Counted from the stretch's first letter, positions 21,628-31,782 are shown. The stretch: DNA of 64,000 bases from Fervidibacillus halotolerans (GCF_026547205.1 NZ_CP106877.1:1576771-1640770); one strand, 5' to 3'. Made by a program: numbers and translations. Notes: generated by a model from the letters alone, not told the origin.

Positions 21628-22656
21628 TTAAGAATCGTATAGTCTCGATAAGGAATCAGTCAATTGTTTACTTAACAAGTTTAAAACGGAAATAACCCGT
21701 GAATATTGCATCCGTTTCGGTCCTAAAATGGCAATCGTCCCCACTTGATCATCACCTATGCTATACGTTGCAGTAATTAAACTACAATCTTCCATCGCTT
21801 GAATACGGTTTTCCGATCCTATTTTTACATTTAATCCAAAGGGCATTTTTCTCAACAATTGATAAACGCCATCTTCATCTTCAATTAAAGAAAAGATTTC
21901 TTGAGCCTTTTCCACATCTCGAAATTCCGGTTGTTTCAACATGTTCATTTTACCGCCGTAATATAGTTTCTCATGTTGGTTTATATTGAGTACGTCCGCG
22001 ATCGTTTGCAATAGATATTCATAATTTTCCATATGATGTTTAAATAGCGTAACGACTTCATGAAACAATTTTTCACGCAAACGAATCAACGGAACGTCCT
22101 TTAATCGGCTGTTTAAAATGTTGACCATTTTTTCAATATCCGATCGGGTGATGGTTCCTGGAAAACTAAATAGCTTATGTTCGATATGCCCAGTATTCGT
22201 TACGATGATGGCAACTGCAGTATCATCATTTAATGGAACAATTTGAAATCGTTTCAAACGATTTTCCTTCGCTGTTGGTCCGAGTACAATCGCTGTATAC
22301 TCGGTTAAATCGGACAATATTTTCGCCGAGTTTTGAATGATTTTTTCCAATTCGTAAATCCGTTCGGTAAATAAGGATCTGATTTTATCCAAATCTTGTT
22401 GCGAAATCATTTCAGGCGATAAAAGATGATCCACATAAAATCGATACCCTTTTTCCGATGGAACCCTTCCAGAAGATGTGTGGGTTTTTTCAATAAAACC
22501 GAGTTCTTCTAAATCCGCCATTTCATTACGGATCGTAGCCGAACTAAAGGAAATATTTGCTTTTTTTGCCAAACTTCTCGATCCGACCGGTTGGGCATAT
22601 CGAATAAATTCATCAATTATGACTTGCAATATTAACAGTTGCCGCTCCGTTAACAT
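21628..22656 (-). CDS. hrcA: Heat-inducible transcription repressor HrcA
   Basis: HrcA (342 aa) represses its own operon by binding CIRCE and is kept active by GroEL. An N-terminal winged helix ([18 protein letters not shown], then [10 protein letters not shown] and [18 protein letters not shown]) is followed by a GAF-like domain and the C-terminal dimer region. The ATG at 22656 follows AGGAG by eight bases; the ORF extends to a GTG within the CIRCE spacer region that is not a plausible start. First gene of the operon. Confidence 0.96.
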   Translation of the reverse strand: MLTERQLLILQVIIDEFIRYAQPVGSRSLAKKANISFSSATIRNEMADLEELGFIEKTHTSSGRVPSEKGYRFYVDHLLSPEMISQQDLDKIRSLFTERIYELEKIIQNSAKILSDLTEYTAIVLGPTAKENRLKRFQIVPLNDDTAVAIIVTNTGHIEHKLFSFPGTITRSDIEKMVNILNSRLKDVPLIRLREKLFHEVVTLFKHHMENYEYLLQTIADVLNINQHEKLYYGGKMNMLKQPEFRDVEKAQEIFSLIEDEDGVYQLLRKMPFGLNVKIGSENRIQAMEDCSLITATYSIGDDQVGTIAILGPKRMQYSRVISVLNLLSKQLTDSLSRLYDS

Positions 22657-22670
22657 TACCATCACTCCTT

Positions 22671-22697
22671 TTAGCACTCTTTATTAATGAGTGCTAA
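22671..22697. promoter_or_regulatory. CIRCE operator (HrcA binding site)
   Basis: A perfect TTAGCACTC, nine-base spacer, GAGTGCTAA lies 15 bases before the hrcA start codon. This is the consensus CIRCE element and marks HrcA-controlled heat-shock expression of hrcA-grpE-dnaK. Confidence 0.97.
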
Positions 22698-22707
22698 ATC
22701 TATTAAT

Positions 22708-22736
22708 AAGTTAACAAATTGGCCATACAATGTCAA
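22708..22736 (-). promoter_or_regulatory. Likely sigma-A promoter of hrcA operon
   Basis: On the minus strand a perfect TTGACA (22736-22731) is followed after 17 bases by TAACTT (22713-22708). The -10 is weak, so its exact place is unsure. CIRCE lies just downstream, the expected layout. Confidence 0.55.
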
Positions 22737-22740
22737 TGTT

Positions 22741-23877
22741 TTAAACTTCAATAAAAGACTGAAATACGACATTGCCGAAAAACAATCCTTTTTTTGTCAA
22801 TCGGATTTGTCCGTCTCCGACTTCAAGGAGACCTTTTTCGACTAATTGGGTAATTTGCTTATCATAATGGTGTAACGGATCGATACCGTATTTTTGGGTA
22901 AATTTCGATACAGATACTCCGGCGGTTTTTCGAAGTCCTAAAAACATCTCCTCTTCCATTTGTTCCTGTTTTGTTAAAGACCGTTTTTCTCTCTTCGGTA
23001 AACGGTGTGCATTAACGGCTTGAATATAATGATTTACCGGTCCGATATTTGAAGATCGAATTCCATGTAAATAACTATGGGCACCAGCACCGAATCCATA
23101 ATATGATTCATTGTTCCAATAAACAAGGTTATGGCGACTTTCCAAACCGGGTTTGGAAAAATTGCTTATTTCATATTGTTTATATCCATAGGACGCCATC
23201 TCGTCAATAATAAATTGATACATATCAGCTTCTACATCTTCGGAAGGCAATGGAAGTTTTCCCTTTCGCATCAAATTGTAAAAGATCGTTTTCGGTTCAA
23301 TAATAAGCGAATAGATGGATGCATGGGGAATTTGTAAGTTTTTAAATTCGAGTAAGGAATGGCGAAGATCTTTCATGGATTGACCTGGTAAACGATACAT
23401 TAAATCGATACTAATATTTTCAAAATCGTATTTTTTCGCCGCATCTACCGTTTCATATACCTGTTGTACACTGTGGTTCCGGCCGATTTTTTTTAACAAT
23501 TCGTTATTAAATGTTTGAACACCTAAACTGAGCCGATTAACCCCTCCATCCTTTAGCAGACGGATTTTTTCCCCATTTAAATCCCCAGGATTTGCCTCGA
23601 TGGTAAATTCTTTCAATGTATTTGTAGGAAGGGTTTGATGGATCGACTCTAATAAAAATTCCAATTGGCTTTCATTTAACGCTGTCGGTGTGCCTCCTCC
23701 AATAAAAACCGTTTCTATCAAACTCGTTGGAGCTTCTTCCAACGTCATGTGAATTTCTTTTTTCAATGCGATCAAATAATCATCGACGGGTTGTCTATTT
23801 AAATAGACTTTATTGAAATCGCAATAATGACAGATTTGGGTACAAAAGGGAATATGAATATAGACGGCTTTTGCCAT
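22741..23877 (-). CDS. hemW: Radical SAM heme chaperone HemW (HemN-like)
   Basis: HemW (378 aa) is a radical SAM protein that handles heme delivery; it was long annotated as oxygen-independent coproporphyrinogen III oxidase. The 4Fe-4S motif is C12-x3-C16-x2-C19 (CTQICHYC), with GGGTPT and the C-terminal HemN region. It lacks an extra N-terminal segment with the second SAM-binding arrangement of true HemN, in keeping with HemW. It lies between lepA and hrcA, its usual place. Confidence 0.93.
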   Translation of the reverse strand: MAKAVYIHIPFCTQICHYCDFNKVYLNRQPVDDYLIALKKEIHMTLEEAPTSLIETVFIGGGTPTALNESQLEFLLESIHQTLPTNTLKEFTIEANPGDLNGEKIRLLKDGGVNRLSLGVQTFNNELLKKIGRNHSVQQVYETVDAAKKYDFENISIDLMYRLPGQSMKDLRHSLLEFKNLQIPHASIYSLIIEPKTIFYNLMRKGKLPLPSEDVEADMYQFIIDEMASYGYKQYEISNFSKPGLESRHNLVYWNNESYYGFGAGAHSYLHGIRSSNIGPVNHYIQAVNAHRLPKREKRSLTKQEQMEEEMFLGLRKTAGVSVSKFTQKYGIDPLHHYDKQITQLVEKGLLEVGDGQIRLTKKGLFFGNVVFQSFIEV

Positions 23878-24015
23878 ATTTTACACCTCATTATAAGAAT
23901 AGGAAAAGAGGTTAGTTAGGAATTGTTTCCATAAGCTAACCCCATGAAAAATCCGGATCCTTCCAGCTCTCATTTATTTTTTACACGTTTAAAAGTCGTT
24001 CGAACATTTCCAACA

Positions 24016-25839
24016 TCAATCCTCATCAATTTTCAAGACAGCCATAAACGCCTCTTGAGGAATTTCAACAGAGCCGACTTGCTTCATCCGTTTTTTTCCT
24101 TCCTTTTGTTTTTCAAGCAATTTCCTTTTTCGTGATACGTCCCCTCCATAGCATTTTGCTAACACATTTTTCCGCATCGCTTTAATGGTCGACCTTGCGA
24201 TAATTTTTGTTCCAATCGCCGCTTGGACGGGTACTTCAAATTGTTGTCTCGGGATGATTTCTTTCAATTTTTCTACGATGACTTTTCCCCTCTCATAGGC
24301 CGATTCCCTATGGACGATAAAACTCAATGCGTCCACTTTTTCTCCGTTCAGTAAAATATCCATTTTTACTAATTTAGACGCTTGGTATCCAATTAATTCA
24401 TAGTCGAAGGAAGCATAACCTTTCGTACTCGATTTTAATTGATCGAAAAAGTCATAGACGATTTCTGATAAAGGTAATTCATAAATTAACGAAACCCTAG
24501 TTTCGTCTAAATATTGCATGTCAACGAAATTTCCCCGTTTGTTTTGACAAAGTTCCATGATCGGCCCGACATAATCATTGGGAACCATAATGGTCGCTTT
24601 GACAAAGGGCTCTTCAACCCGTTCAATTCGTTGGGGATCGGGCATATTCGATGGATTATCCACTTGAACGAGGGTTCCATCCGTAAAATAAACATGATAG
24701 ATAACGCTCGGAGCAGTGGTGATTAAGTCAATTTTAAATTCCCGTTCAATTCGTTCTTGAATAATTTCCATATGCAATAGGCCGAGAAAACCGCATCGAA
24801 AGCCAAAACCGAGCGCTTGCGATGTTTCCGGCTCAAATTGTAATGCCGCATCATTTAATTGAAGCTTTTCCAAAGCCTCCCGTAAATCATTAAATTTCGC
24901 TGTATCGATTGGATACATACCACAAAACACCATCGGATTTAGTTTCCGGTAGCCCGGGAGAGGCTCACTGGCTGGATTTATCGCACTTGTAATCGTATCA
25001 CCGACCCGAGTATCGCTCACATTTTTGATCGAAGCCGTTAAATAGCCCACATCTCCAACCATTAATTCTTCTTTTTTTACCGGTTTTGGCGAATAGACCC
25101 CTAATTCGGTGACTTCAAATTCTTTTCCAGATGCCATCATCCGAATTCGATCTCCTACCTTCACAGTTCCATTTATCACCCGAATATAGGCGATAACCCC
25201 CCGATAAGGGTCATACTGGGAATCGAAAATAAGCGCTTGTAAGGGAGCATCCGGATCACCCGACGGCGCAGGAATTTTTTCGACAATTTGATCTAAAATT
25301 TCCTCAATTCCAATTCCGGCCTTTGCCGAAGCTAATACGGCATCGGATGCATCTAATCCGATAATATCTTCAATTTCTTGTCGAACCCTTTCCGGTTCTG
25401 CGCTAGGAAGATCGATTTTATTAATAACTGGAAGAATTTCCAAGTCATTATCCAAAGCTAAGTACACATTTGCCAACGTTTGTGCTTCAATTCCTTGGGC
25501 GGCATCAACAACTAAAATGGCCCCTTCACATGCGGCTAAACTTCTCGATACTTCATATGTAAAGTCAACATGACCCGGGGTATCGATTAAATGGAGGATA
25601 TATTCTTGACCATCCTTCGCCTTGTACGAAATTTGTACCGCATTTAATTTAATTGTAATTCCACGTTCCCTTTCCAGTTCCATGGAATCTAATAACTGGT
25701 CTTTCATTTCCCTCGCAGTTAATGCATGGGTTTCTTCCAATATTCGATCGGCCAACGTCGATTTCCCGTGATCAATATGGGCGATGATGGAAAAATTTCG
25801 AATCCTCTTTTGTCTTTCCAATTTTTCTTCACGATTCAT
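24016..25839 (-). CDS. lepA: Elongation factor 4 (LepA)
   Basis: LepA (607 aa) is a ribosome-bound translational GTPase, thought to aid 30S assembly and back-translocation under stress. G motifs are AHIDHGKST, the RGITI switch, DTPGH and NKIDLP. Domains III-V follow, and the unique C-terminal domain ends with [16 protein letters not shown] and [12 protein letters not shown]. It is the last gene of gpr-yqxA-lepA-hemW order, although a terminator lies between yqxA and lepA. Confidence 0.97.
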   Translation of the reverse strand: MNREEKLERQKRIRNFSIIAHIDHGKSTLADRILEETHALTAREMKDQLLDSMELERERGITIKLNAVQISYKAKDGQEYILHLIDTPGHVDFTYEVSRSLAACEGAILVVDAAQGIEAQTLANVYLALDNDLEILPVINKIDLPSAEPERVRQEIEDIIGLDASDAVLASAKAGIGIEEILDQIVEKIPAPSGDPDAPLQALIFDSQYDPYRGVIAYIRVINGTVKVGDRIRMMASGKEFEVTELGVYSPKPVKKEELMVGDVGYLTASIKNVSDTRVGDTITSAINPASEPLPGYRKLNPMVFCGMYPIDTAKFNDLREALEKLQLNDAALQFEPETSQALGFGFRCGFLGLLHMEIIQERIEREFKIDLITTAPSVIYHVYFTDGTLVQVDNPSNMPDPQRIERVEEPFVKATIMVPNDYVGPIMELCQNKRGNFVDMQYLDETRVSLIYELPLSEIVYDFFDQLKSSTKGYASFDYELIGYQASKLVKMDILLNGEKVDALSFIVHRESAYERGKVIVEKLKEIIPRQQFEVPVQAAIGTKIIARSTIKAMRKNVLAKCYGGDVSRKRKLLEKQKEGKKRMKQVGSVEIPQEAFMAVLKIDED

Positions 25840-25943
25840 CCTTCGTTCACTCCTGTAGAATTAGAGAAAATCACTAGCTTAGATTATATCAGTCCCCCTT
25901 TTTAGATTCAATCGAATTATTGAAAAAACACCGTTCTTTTGAA

Positions 25944-25972
25944 AATAAAAAACAAGGGATGTTCTACCCTTG
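25944..25972 (-). terminator. Intrinsic terminator after yqxA
   Basis: On the minus strand AAGGG and CCCTT pair across TAGAACAT and are followed by GTTTTTTATTTTC. It separates gpr-yqxA from lepA. Confidence 0.65.
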
Positions 25973-25982
25973 AAAATGTTCG

Positions 25983-26297
25983 TTACGATGATTTATTAAA
26001 AATGCCCATGATGAAATGCCCAATTTTTTTCGCCATTTCCGTAAAAAAATTAAATGTGGCTATATCCTCCAATTGTTCCCTTTTTTCTTCCAAATCTTTT
26101 TTCGCCACCGATTCACCGAAAATCGTTGCCTTATATCCTTTTTCCTCATCATATTGGATCGTAAAGGCATCTTTAAAATTCGGATCCTCATATCCTTTCA
26201 TTTTCAACAAACCGTTGTTCGCTTCCTGAATCCCAATGAGTACACCGAAAAATAACAACCCGATTCCGAATAGCACTTTTAAAAAAAACCGAATCAT
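25983..26297 (-). CDS. yqxA: YqxA family protein (DUF3679)
   Basis: A 104-residue protein with one N-terminal membrane segment (FLKVLFGIGLLFFGVLIGIQ) and a charged outer or cytoplasmic part (EKREQLEDIATFNFF). It matches the DUF3679/YqxA family found beside gpr and lepA in Bacillus; function is unknown. The ATG at 26297 has GGGTGAT before it. It lies 40 bases after gpr. In B. subtilis spoIIP stands between gpr and yqxA; here it does not. Confidence 0.85.
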   Translation of the reverse strand: MIRFFLKVLFGIGLLFFGVLIGIQEANNGLLKMKGYEDPNFKDAFTIQYDEEKGYKATIFGESVAKKDLEEKREQLEDIATFNFFTEMAKKIGHFIMGIFNKSS

Positions 26298-26337
26298 TGA
26301 TATCACCCATTACTTAATTTCATGTTCACATCGACAT

Positions 26338-27447
26338 TCAGTGGGTTATAAAACCGCTACTAGATTGATTAACAGATGGGTGGAGGGATAAGTTTAGCCC
26401 GGTTGCAATAATATTTGCCATCCGTTCGATAAACAAGTCTACTTCTTTCGGCGTTACCATTAAGTTATAACCTAAAGGTGTCAACACTTCTTGAATTAAG
26501 GATCGTTTTTCTTCTTCGTCAAGGGTGCCGATCATGCCAAAAAACATTTCCCTCTCCTTTTTACCCGGTACGTCCTGTTCCGTTAATTTTCGTTTTTCCC
26601 CAAAGGACATACCTAAGGGGGCTAACTTTCGGGAAGGTCGATTTCCTTCATTCAACTCTTTTCCAAAATGTTTCAAAATAAAATCGATTGCATCACTTGT
26701 AATCGTTACGGCGTCGACAACGGTAGGGACTCCAACTGAAATGGTAGGGACTCCTAACGTTTCTTCGCTCAGTTCCTTCCGCTTATTTCCAACTCCAGAT
26801 CCAGGATGGATGCCCGTATCCGATATTTGAATCGTGCTATTAACCCTTTCGATCGAGCGGGATGCCAAAGCATCAACGACGATGACAAAATCCGGTTGAG
26901 TTTTTCGAACGACACCGAAGATAATATCGCTCGTTTCAATTCCCGTTACACCCATCACACCAGGAGCCAGTGCACTAACGGGGCGGTAACCTTCCTCGAC
27001 CGATTCCGGTTGTAATTCAAATAAATGTCTAGTAATCAACACGTTTTCACATACAATTGGACCTAGCGAATCCGGTGTCACATTCCCATTTCCTAAACCG
27101 ACGATTAAACAAGCGGATTTTTCAGATATATTCATTTTTCTTAAAAGTTTATGCAGTTCCTTTGCAAAAATTTCCCCTGTCCGTTGTTCTTCCAGTTGAT
27201 TTTTTTTTCGTATCCCGGGGCTTTCGATCGTAATGTAGTTACCAGCCTTTTTCCCAACGATCGATTCTCCTTTTTTCGTAATTTCAATTTCCGTTATTTT
27301 TATCCCATCTTCTTCCCGTTCCGATACATGCACCCCTTCAATTTCATCCTCTTTTCGTTCCTTCTCCACCTGTTCTTCGACGATCATATCTTTTGCTTCA
27401 ATGGCCAAATCTGTACGAACGGAATACGATTCAAACTGATTGTTCAA
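26338..27447 (-). CDS. gpr: Germination protease GPR
   Basis: GPR (369 aa) is the aspartic-type protease that degrades small acid-soluble spore proteins at germination. It begins [17 protein letters not shown], where VRTDLA is the autoprocessing region removed to activate the zymogen. Family stretches are [27 protein letters not shown] and IHPGSGVGN. The TTG at 27447 follows AAGGAGG by seven bases and gives the normal family length; the ATG at 27477 lacks such a site. Forespore (sigma-G) expression is known for the family; I did not assign its promoter. Confidence 0.94.
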   Translation of the reverse strand: MNNQFESYSVRTDLAIEAKDMIVEEQVEKERKEDEIEGVHVSEREEDGIKITEIEITKKGESIVGKKAGNYITIESPGIRKKNQLEEQRTGEIFAKELHKLLRKMNISEKSACLIVGLGNGNVTPDSLGPIVCENVLITRHLFELQPESVEEGYRPVSALAPGVMGVTGIETSDIIFGVVRKTQPDFVIVVDALASRSIERVNSTIQISDTGIHPGSGVGNKRKELSEETLGVPTISVGVPTVVDAVTITSDAIDFILKHFGKELNEGNRPSRKLAPLGMSFGEKRKLTEQDVPGKKEREMFFGMIGTLDEEEKRSLIQEVLTPLGYNLMVTPKEVDLFIERMANIIATGLNLSLHPSVNQSSSGFITH

Positions 27448-27561
27448 ATTCTTTTCCTCCTTCACCTGAACGAACATATTGAGAACGTTTCATGATATCT
27501 TTTTTCATTATTTCCATCCATCATTTTTTTCATACGAAGGGACGTTTTTCGATTCATCCTA

Positions 27562-27590
27562 TTGCATTCTTCCCCTCACTTTGGTAGAAT
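27562..27590 (+). promoter_or_regulatory. Sigma-A promoter of rpsT
   Basis: TTGCAT (27562-27567), 17 bases, TAGAAT (27585-27590), about 60 bases before the rpsT start codon. Confidence 0.8.
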
Positions 27591-27651
27591 ATCATTTGTT
27601 CTTAATGTGAAAAATTTGACGAATTCGCCGGTCATTAGGAGGTGAAGAGAC

Positions 27652-27918
27652 TTGGCAAATATTAAATCTGCAATCAAACGGATAAAAAAGAATGAAGCTC
27701 GTAGACTTCGCAACAAAGCGATGAAATCAACGATGCGCACAGCTGTAAAAAAAGTAGAAGTGGCCGTTACGAATAATAATTCAGCCGAGGCCAAGGAAGC
27801 TTTAGTTGCAGCTGTACGCAAAATCGATAAAGCCGCTTCCAAAGGGGTTATTCATAAAAATGCTGCCAATCGTTATAAATCCCGTCTTTATAAAAAAGTA
27901 AATTCATTAAATGCATAA
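27652..27918 (+). CDS. rpsT: 30S ribosomal protein S20
   Basis: S20 (88 aa) binds 16S rRNA early in 30S assembly. The sequence ANIKSAIKRIKKNEARRLRN and the helical, lysine-rich rest are typical. The start is a TTG with AGGAGGTG nine bases upstream. It has its own promoter and terminator and stands on the plus strand between gpr and holA, as in Bacillus. S20 is often autoregulated; no operator is obvious here. Confidence 0.96.
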   Translation: MANIKSAIKRIKKNEARRLRNKAMKSTMRTAVKKVEVAVTNNNSAEAKEALVAAVRKIDKAASKGVIHKNAANRYKSRLYKKVNSLNA

Positions 27919-27930
27919 GAAAAAAGGAAA

Positions 27931-27960
27931 AAACGATCCAAAAACCCGGATCGTTTTTTA
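27931..27960 (+). terminator. Intrinsic terminator of rpsT
   Basis: ACGATCC and GGATCGT pair across an 8-base A/C-rich loop and run into TTTTTTA. The T-run overlaps the holA stop codon on the other strand, and the flanking A-run would let it serve holA as well. Confidence 0.88.
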
Positions 27961-28977
27961 TGTTTGTAGAAATTTGAAAAAGAATAGTTCCAATAGCCGC
28001 TCTTTATTTCCAAAACTCGTTTTTAGTTGATAATCCATCTCCGCCAAAGAATTCATTATTTCCATTAATTGATTGAAGGAAAAGGAACGTCCTTGCTCTA
28101 ATGCCAATTTCACTCGATAAGGGTGGATTTTTAATTGTCCACTAATGGCCTTTTGTCCATATCCCCTTTTTGAAAGAACCTTCGATTGATAAATTACCCG
28201 AAATTGGGAACCGATGGCAGCGGCTATTTGAATTGGGTCCTCATTTTGCTTCAAAAGTTGATAGTAAATTTCCAAAGCTTCATCCAACCGTTTATGTACG
28301 ACTTTATCAACGAGGGAAAATATATTTGATTCGAAGGATTTTGCAACTAGCAATTCCACCGTCTGTTCATCGATTAGATCCCCTTTTTCTCCGTATAAAA
28401 GGATTTTTTCAATTTCGTTATTTAAGGAGGCTAAATTAGCACCCACGTAATGGAAAATTAGATCTAACCCTCGATCCGTTATTTCGAATCCTTCCTCATC
28501 GAACTGTTCCCGAATCCATTTTTTCGCATCCCGTTCCGTAAGCGGTTTTGCTTCGATGGATACGGTATTTTTCAATAACAGTTTTGTCAATTTTTTTCGT
28601 TCATCTAGTTTTTCGTATGGGGCAATTAACACGAGGATAGACGAGGGAACCGGTTCGTTTATGTAGGATTCAAGGGCGTGTAAATTATGCTCGATCGTTT
28701 CTTTTCTCTTTTCAGATGTTAAAAAATACGCCCTGTCAGCGATAACAACCTTTTTATCGCTAAAAAAAGGAACGGTGATACAATCATCGATTACCTGTTC
28801 GACCGGCGTCTCCTCCAAATCGTAGGAAGAAAGATTGAATTCATTATCTTGTCCATTTAAGGCATGTTTAATAATCAACCGCTTCGTTTCATCGATTAAA
28901 TATCGTTCCTTTCCGTATAATACGTAAAGGGGAGCCAATTTATTTTTTCGAATATCTTTCCAAATTTGCAAAACCAC
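27958..28977 (-). CDS. holA: DNA polymerase III subunit delta
   Basis: HolA (339 aa) is the clamp-loader subunit that opens the sliding clamp. The N-terminal part reads PLYVLYGKERYLIDETKRLI, with the degenerate AAA+ region and the C-terminal clamp-loader helical domain (AAAIGSQFRVIYQSK, HPYRVKLALEQ). The order comEC-(yqzM)-holA-rpsT matches Bacillus. It meets rpsT tail to tail. Confidence 0.95.
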   Translation of the reverse strand: MVLQIWKDIRKNKLAPLYVLYGKERYLIDETKRLIIKHALNGQDNEFNLSSYDLEETPVEQVIDDCITVPFFSDKKVVIADRAYFLTSEKRKETIEHNLHALESYINEPVPSSILVLIAPYEKLDERKKLTKLLLKNTVSIEAKPLTERDAKKWIREQFDEEGFEITDRGLDLIFHYVGANLASLNNEIEKILLYGEKGDLIDEQTVELLVAKSFESNIFSLVDKVVHKRLDEALEIYYQLLKQNEDPIQIAAAIGSQFRVIYQSKVLSKRGYGQKAISGQLKIHPYRVKLALEQGRSFSFNQLMEIMNSLAEMDYQLKTSFGNKERLLELFFFKFLQT

Positions 28978-29044
28978 GGGCGTCTCTCCGATCTAATATA
29001 TCTTTTCTTTTATCGTAAAAAAACTGCCAACATTTATCAAGAGA

Positions 29045-29076
29045 AAAAGGAATTGGTATAAAACCAATTCCCCTTT
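29045..29076. terminator. Bidirectional terminator-like hairpin before holA
   Basis: GGAATTGGT (29049-29057) and ACCAATTCC (29063-29071) pair perfectly, with an A-run on the left and CCTTTTAT on the right. Read on the minus strand it ends in CTTTTTCTC. It would stop transcripts from comEC before holA. Confidence 0.7.
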
Positions 29077-29161
29077 TATAATAAACGTTGAAACATAAGC
29101 CCTAGGAACTTATATCCCAACGGTGTTACATATATTTTTTCCTCCTAATTCCGAAATATAG

Positions 29162-29178
29162 ATGACAACTGTTGTCAT
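29162..29178. promoter_or_regulatory. Perfect 17-bp palindrome, possible operator
   Basis: ATGACAACTGTTGTCAT has 8-base arms around one centre base, in the gap between holA and yqzM, about 70 bases before the yqzM start codon. It is too tight to be a terminator and looks like a dimeric repressor site. I do not recognise the regulator. Confidence 0.45.
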
Positions 29179-29248
29179 GAAAGGAAAAGAACGGCTAGAT
29201 TTTTTCTAAATATTCAATTATACTAAAACGGAAAGGGGAGGGGTGCTT

Positions 29249-29383
29249 GTGAACGAATTCGAACAAGATGTTCAATCGAAACGAAATGATTTCGTCGACT
29301 CAGTGGTCGGTATGGTCGTATCAGTCGGATTTTTCACAACGATTTTTATTATTGCTACTGTAATTAAAATTTTAGGATCATAA
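29249..29383 (+). CDS. yqzM: YqzM family small membrane protein
   Basis: A 44-residue ORF beginning MNEFEQDVQSKRNDFVDSVV with one membrane helix (about 20-41, GMVVSVGFFTTIFIIATVI). Size, sequence pattern and place between holA and comEC match YqzM of Bacillus, a conserved protein of unknown function. The start is a GTG with GGAAAGGGGAGGGG upstream. It has its own terminator. Confidence 0.88.
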   Translation: MNEFEQDVQSKRNDFVDSVVGMVVSVGFFTTIFIIATVIKILGS

Positions 29384-29395
29384 CCGATCCGTTCT

Positions 29396-29435
29396 GAAAA
29401 GACTGCCCTTGAAATGGTGCAGTCTTTTCATTTTA
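29396..29435 (+). terminator. Intrinsic terminator of yqzM
   Basis: GAAAAGACTGC and GCAGTCTTTTC pair perfectly and are followed by ATTTTATCC. It lies between the yqzM stop and the comEC stop, and may serve both strands. Confidence 0.85.
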
Positions 29436-29463
29436 TCCTATGTTTTTTCAAACAAAAGGTGAT

Positions 29464-31770
29464 TTATTTTTTTAACATCGGTGAAAAATAGCCCTTTGTC
29501 ATAAAATACCGAAATGTAACTGCACCGTGAATATCCGTTCGATAAATCGTCGCACCTGCTTTTTCCAAATCTTCCAGTACCCTTTCGTGGGGGTGACCAT
29601 ATAGATTATTTTTCCCAACTGATATCACGGCTATTTTTGGACGAATTTGTTGTAAAAACGCCGCTTCAGTCGAAGTGTTGCTCCCGTGATGACCGACTTT
29701 TAACACATCCACTTGCATTGTTGGAAAATTTTTTGTCAAATCCATTTCCCCATCCCTTTCTAAATCGCCGGTAAACAACCAATCCAATCCACCGATATGG
29801 GCATAAATAACAACGGAGGAATCATTCCCTGAAGGAGCGTACATTTTCGGTGCTAAAATAAAAAATTGGCCATTCCCTATATGCCAACGAATTCCTCGGG
29901 ACACTTCTTTAACAGGAATCTTCTTTTGTAAAGCAAAACGAATTACTTCCCTTTCCAACTCCCTTTTCTTCGATGTCTTACCTACGATTAATTCACCAAC
30001 TTTCAATTCGGAAAAGATGTTTTTCGCTGAACCGATATGATCTTGATCACCATGGGTTAGTATCAATTTATCAATTTTCGTCACCCCCTTGCTTTTTAAA
30101 AAGGGGATGACGATCCGTTTACCGGGATCGAAGGATTCTTTTTTCCTTTTCCATTCTTCCTCCTCAAAGGGAATGTACCCACCTGTATCAATCAAATAAT
30201 TTCCTTGATGAAAAGGAAGGCGAATCCATATACTATCCCCTTGACCGACGTCTATAAAAGTCACTTCTCCGAACGGATGAAATTTCACATAGCCGATTTG
30301 TAACAAAAAGGGAAGGAAAAAACAAAGGATCATCATCCCTCGTTTCCTTTTCCAATCCTTTTCCATAAGCATAAAACCAATGATAAAAAAGAGATAAAAC
30401 AGTAATAACATCAAAAGAGGTGGTTTTCCTAAAGTCCAAGTGGCGAGGGGAAAGTCGGCAAACCGTTGGGCAAAACCATTTGCAATTTTCAAGGAAAAAG
30501 AGACGATGAAAACGAACGGGGTGGCGAAAAAAGGGATAAATAACAATAGAAAAAAGGATGTAAACGATAAGGGTAAAATTACGACGGAATAGAATGGTAC
30601 GTAGAAAATATTGAGAATTATACCGAGAAGGGAAAATTCGTAAAAATGAAATAAAAGAATCGGTATCGATCCGAACTGGGCCACCATGGAAACGAACGCG
30701 ATTTTCACATACCAAGGCCTCCGTTGGCGAATGATCGAACTAGATAAAATTAAAGAGAAGCTGACGGCATACGATAATTGAAACCCAACATGGTAAAGAA
30801 TATACGGATTGTACAAAAGGAAAAAAAGAAAGGAAATCCCTAAGGCATCTATGGGGTGAATCGCCTTTTTCCATTTAGAAAAAAATATAATCATCCACGC
30901 CATCATAACCGCCCGATTTACAGAAGGAGCGCCACCAGCCAAAAGGGCATAGACGGGAAGGAAAAGAAGCAATATATTCCGTGTTGTCTCACGAGTGAAG
31001 CCAATTCGAAGAAGAACATAATATATGCCAGCTGTCAATACCGAGACATGCAGACCTGAAATCGCCAATAAATGGGCGATACCTAATTGACGGTAAGATT
31101 GGAGTAAATCGCTATCGATTTTCTCCTTCTCGCCAAATAAAAGGGCGGATACAATCGGAGAAACTGTATCCGGATAGGCCTCTTCAATTACCTGAATTCC
31201 CTGTTTTCGAAGGAGTCGAATTCGGTCGATGATTGAATCCTTTCCTTTTACACAACTTTGCATGCGTGCGACGTTAAATAGATAATGAATATTTCGCGAC
31301 TGCAAATACCGTCTATAATGAAACCCATTCGGATTAGACGGTTCCCGAGGAATGGTTATTTCTCCATGTACTTTGCAAAAGGTCCCCGGTTCAAGGATTT
31401 GTTCCCATTTTTCCTTCTCCGTCTTCGATCGAAAATAATATTTGAGTAAATATAGATGTCCATCATCCATGGACACAACCGTTTCCATCTCATTCCCATC
31501 GATCACAGGATACGTTCGGACCGTTACGATCGTTTCCATCAGTTTGGGATCAGTAATCGGTTCGTTGGTAAATGTAACATAAAAGAGACCGAGCCAGAAA
31601 AAATAACTAAGCACAAGGTAAGATAAAAGGTTTTTTCCAATTTTTTTTCGAAAATAAATCCCGAGAAAAAGGCTGATAAAAAAGCCGATAGAGGTGGAAT
31701 GATAGGTTAGGAAGGCAAAGAGAGCGGATAAGCCAAGATAGGCAAAAAACCCGTATAAAATGGCCACCAC
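29464..31770 (-). CDS. comEC: DNA internalization protein ComEC/Rec2
   Basis: ComEC (about 768 aa) forms the membrane channel for single-stranded DNA in transformation. N-terminal membrane helices surround an OB-like outer domain; the competence core spans about 220-480 (LLAISGLHVSVL); the C-terminal metallo-beta-lactamase-like domain has THGDQDHIGS and GHHGSNTST and probably degrades the other strand. The start is unclear: two adjacent GTG codons sit right after AAAGGA, and an ATT lies eight bases after AAAGGAG. I keep the GTG at 31770. The gene is full length. Confidence 0.93.
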   Translation of the reverse strand: MVAILYGFFAYLGLSALFAFLTYHSTSIGFFISLFLGIYFRKKIGKNLLSYLVLSYFFWLGLFYVTFTNEPITDPKLMETIVTVRTYPVIDGNEMETVVSMDDGHLYLLKYYFRSKTEKEKWEQILEPGTFCKVHGEITIPREPSNPNGFHYRRYLQSRNIHYLFNVARMQSCVKGKDSIIDRIRLLRKQGIQVIEEAYPDTVSPIVSALLFGEKEKIDSDLLQSYRQLGIAHLLAISGLHVSVLTAGIYYVLLRIGFTRETTRNILLLFLPVYALLAGGAPSVNRAVMMAWMIIFFSKWKKAIHPIDALGISFLFFLLYNPYILYHVGFQLSYAVSFSLILSSSIIRQRRPWYVKIAFVSMVAQFGSIPILLFHFYEFSLLGIILNIFYVPFYSVVILPLSFTSFFLLLFIPFFATPFVFIVSFSLKIANGFAQRFADFPLATWTLGKPPLLMLLLFYLFFIIGFMLMEKDWKRKRGMMILCFFLPFLLQIGYVKFHPFGEVTFIDVGQGDSIWIRLPFHQGNYLIDTGGYIPFEEEEWKRKKESFDPGKRIVIPFLKSKGVTKIDKLILTHGDQDHIGSAKNIFSELKVGELIVGKTSKKRELEREVIRFALQKKIPVKEVSRGIRWHIGNGQFFILAPKMYAPSGNDSSVVIYAHIGGLDWLFTGDLERDGEMDLTKNFPTMQVDVLKVGHHGSNTSTEAAFLQQIRPKIAVISVGKNNLYGHPHERVLEDLEKAGATIYRTDIHGAVTFRYFMTKGYFSPMLKK

Positions 31771-31782
31771 TCCTTTATTCTC

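Noticed and set aside
30233-30715. 160-codon ORF inside comEC on the same strand
   Set aside because: An out-of-frame shadow of the comEC membrane region with no ribosome site.
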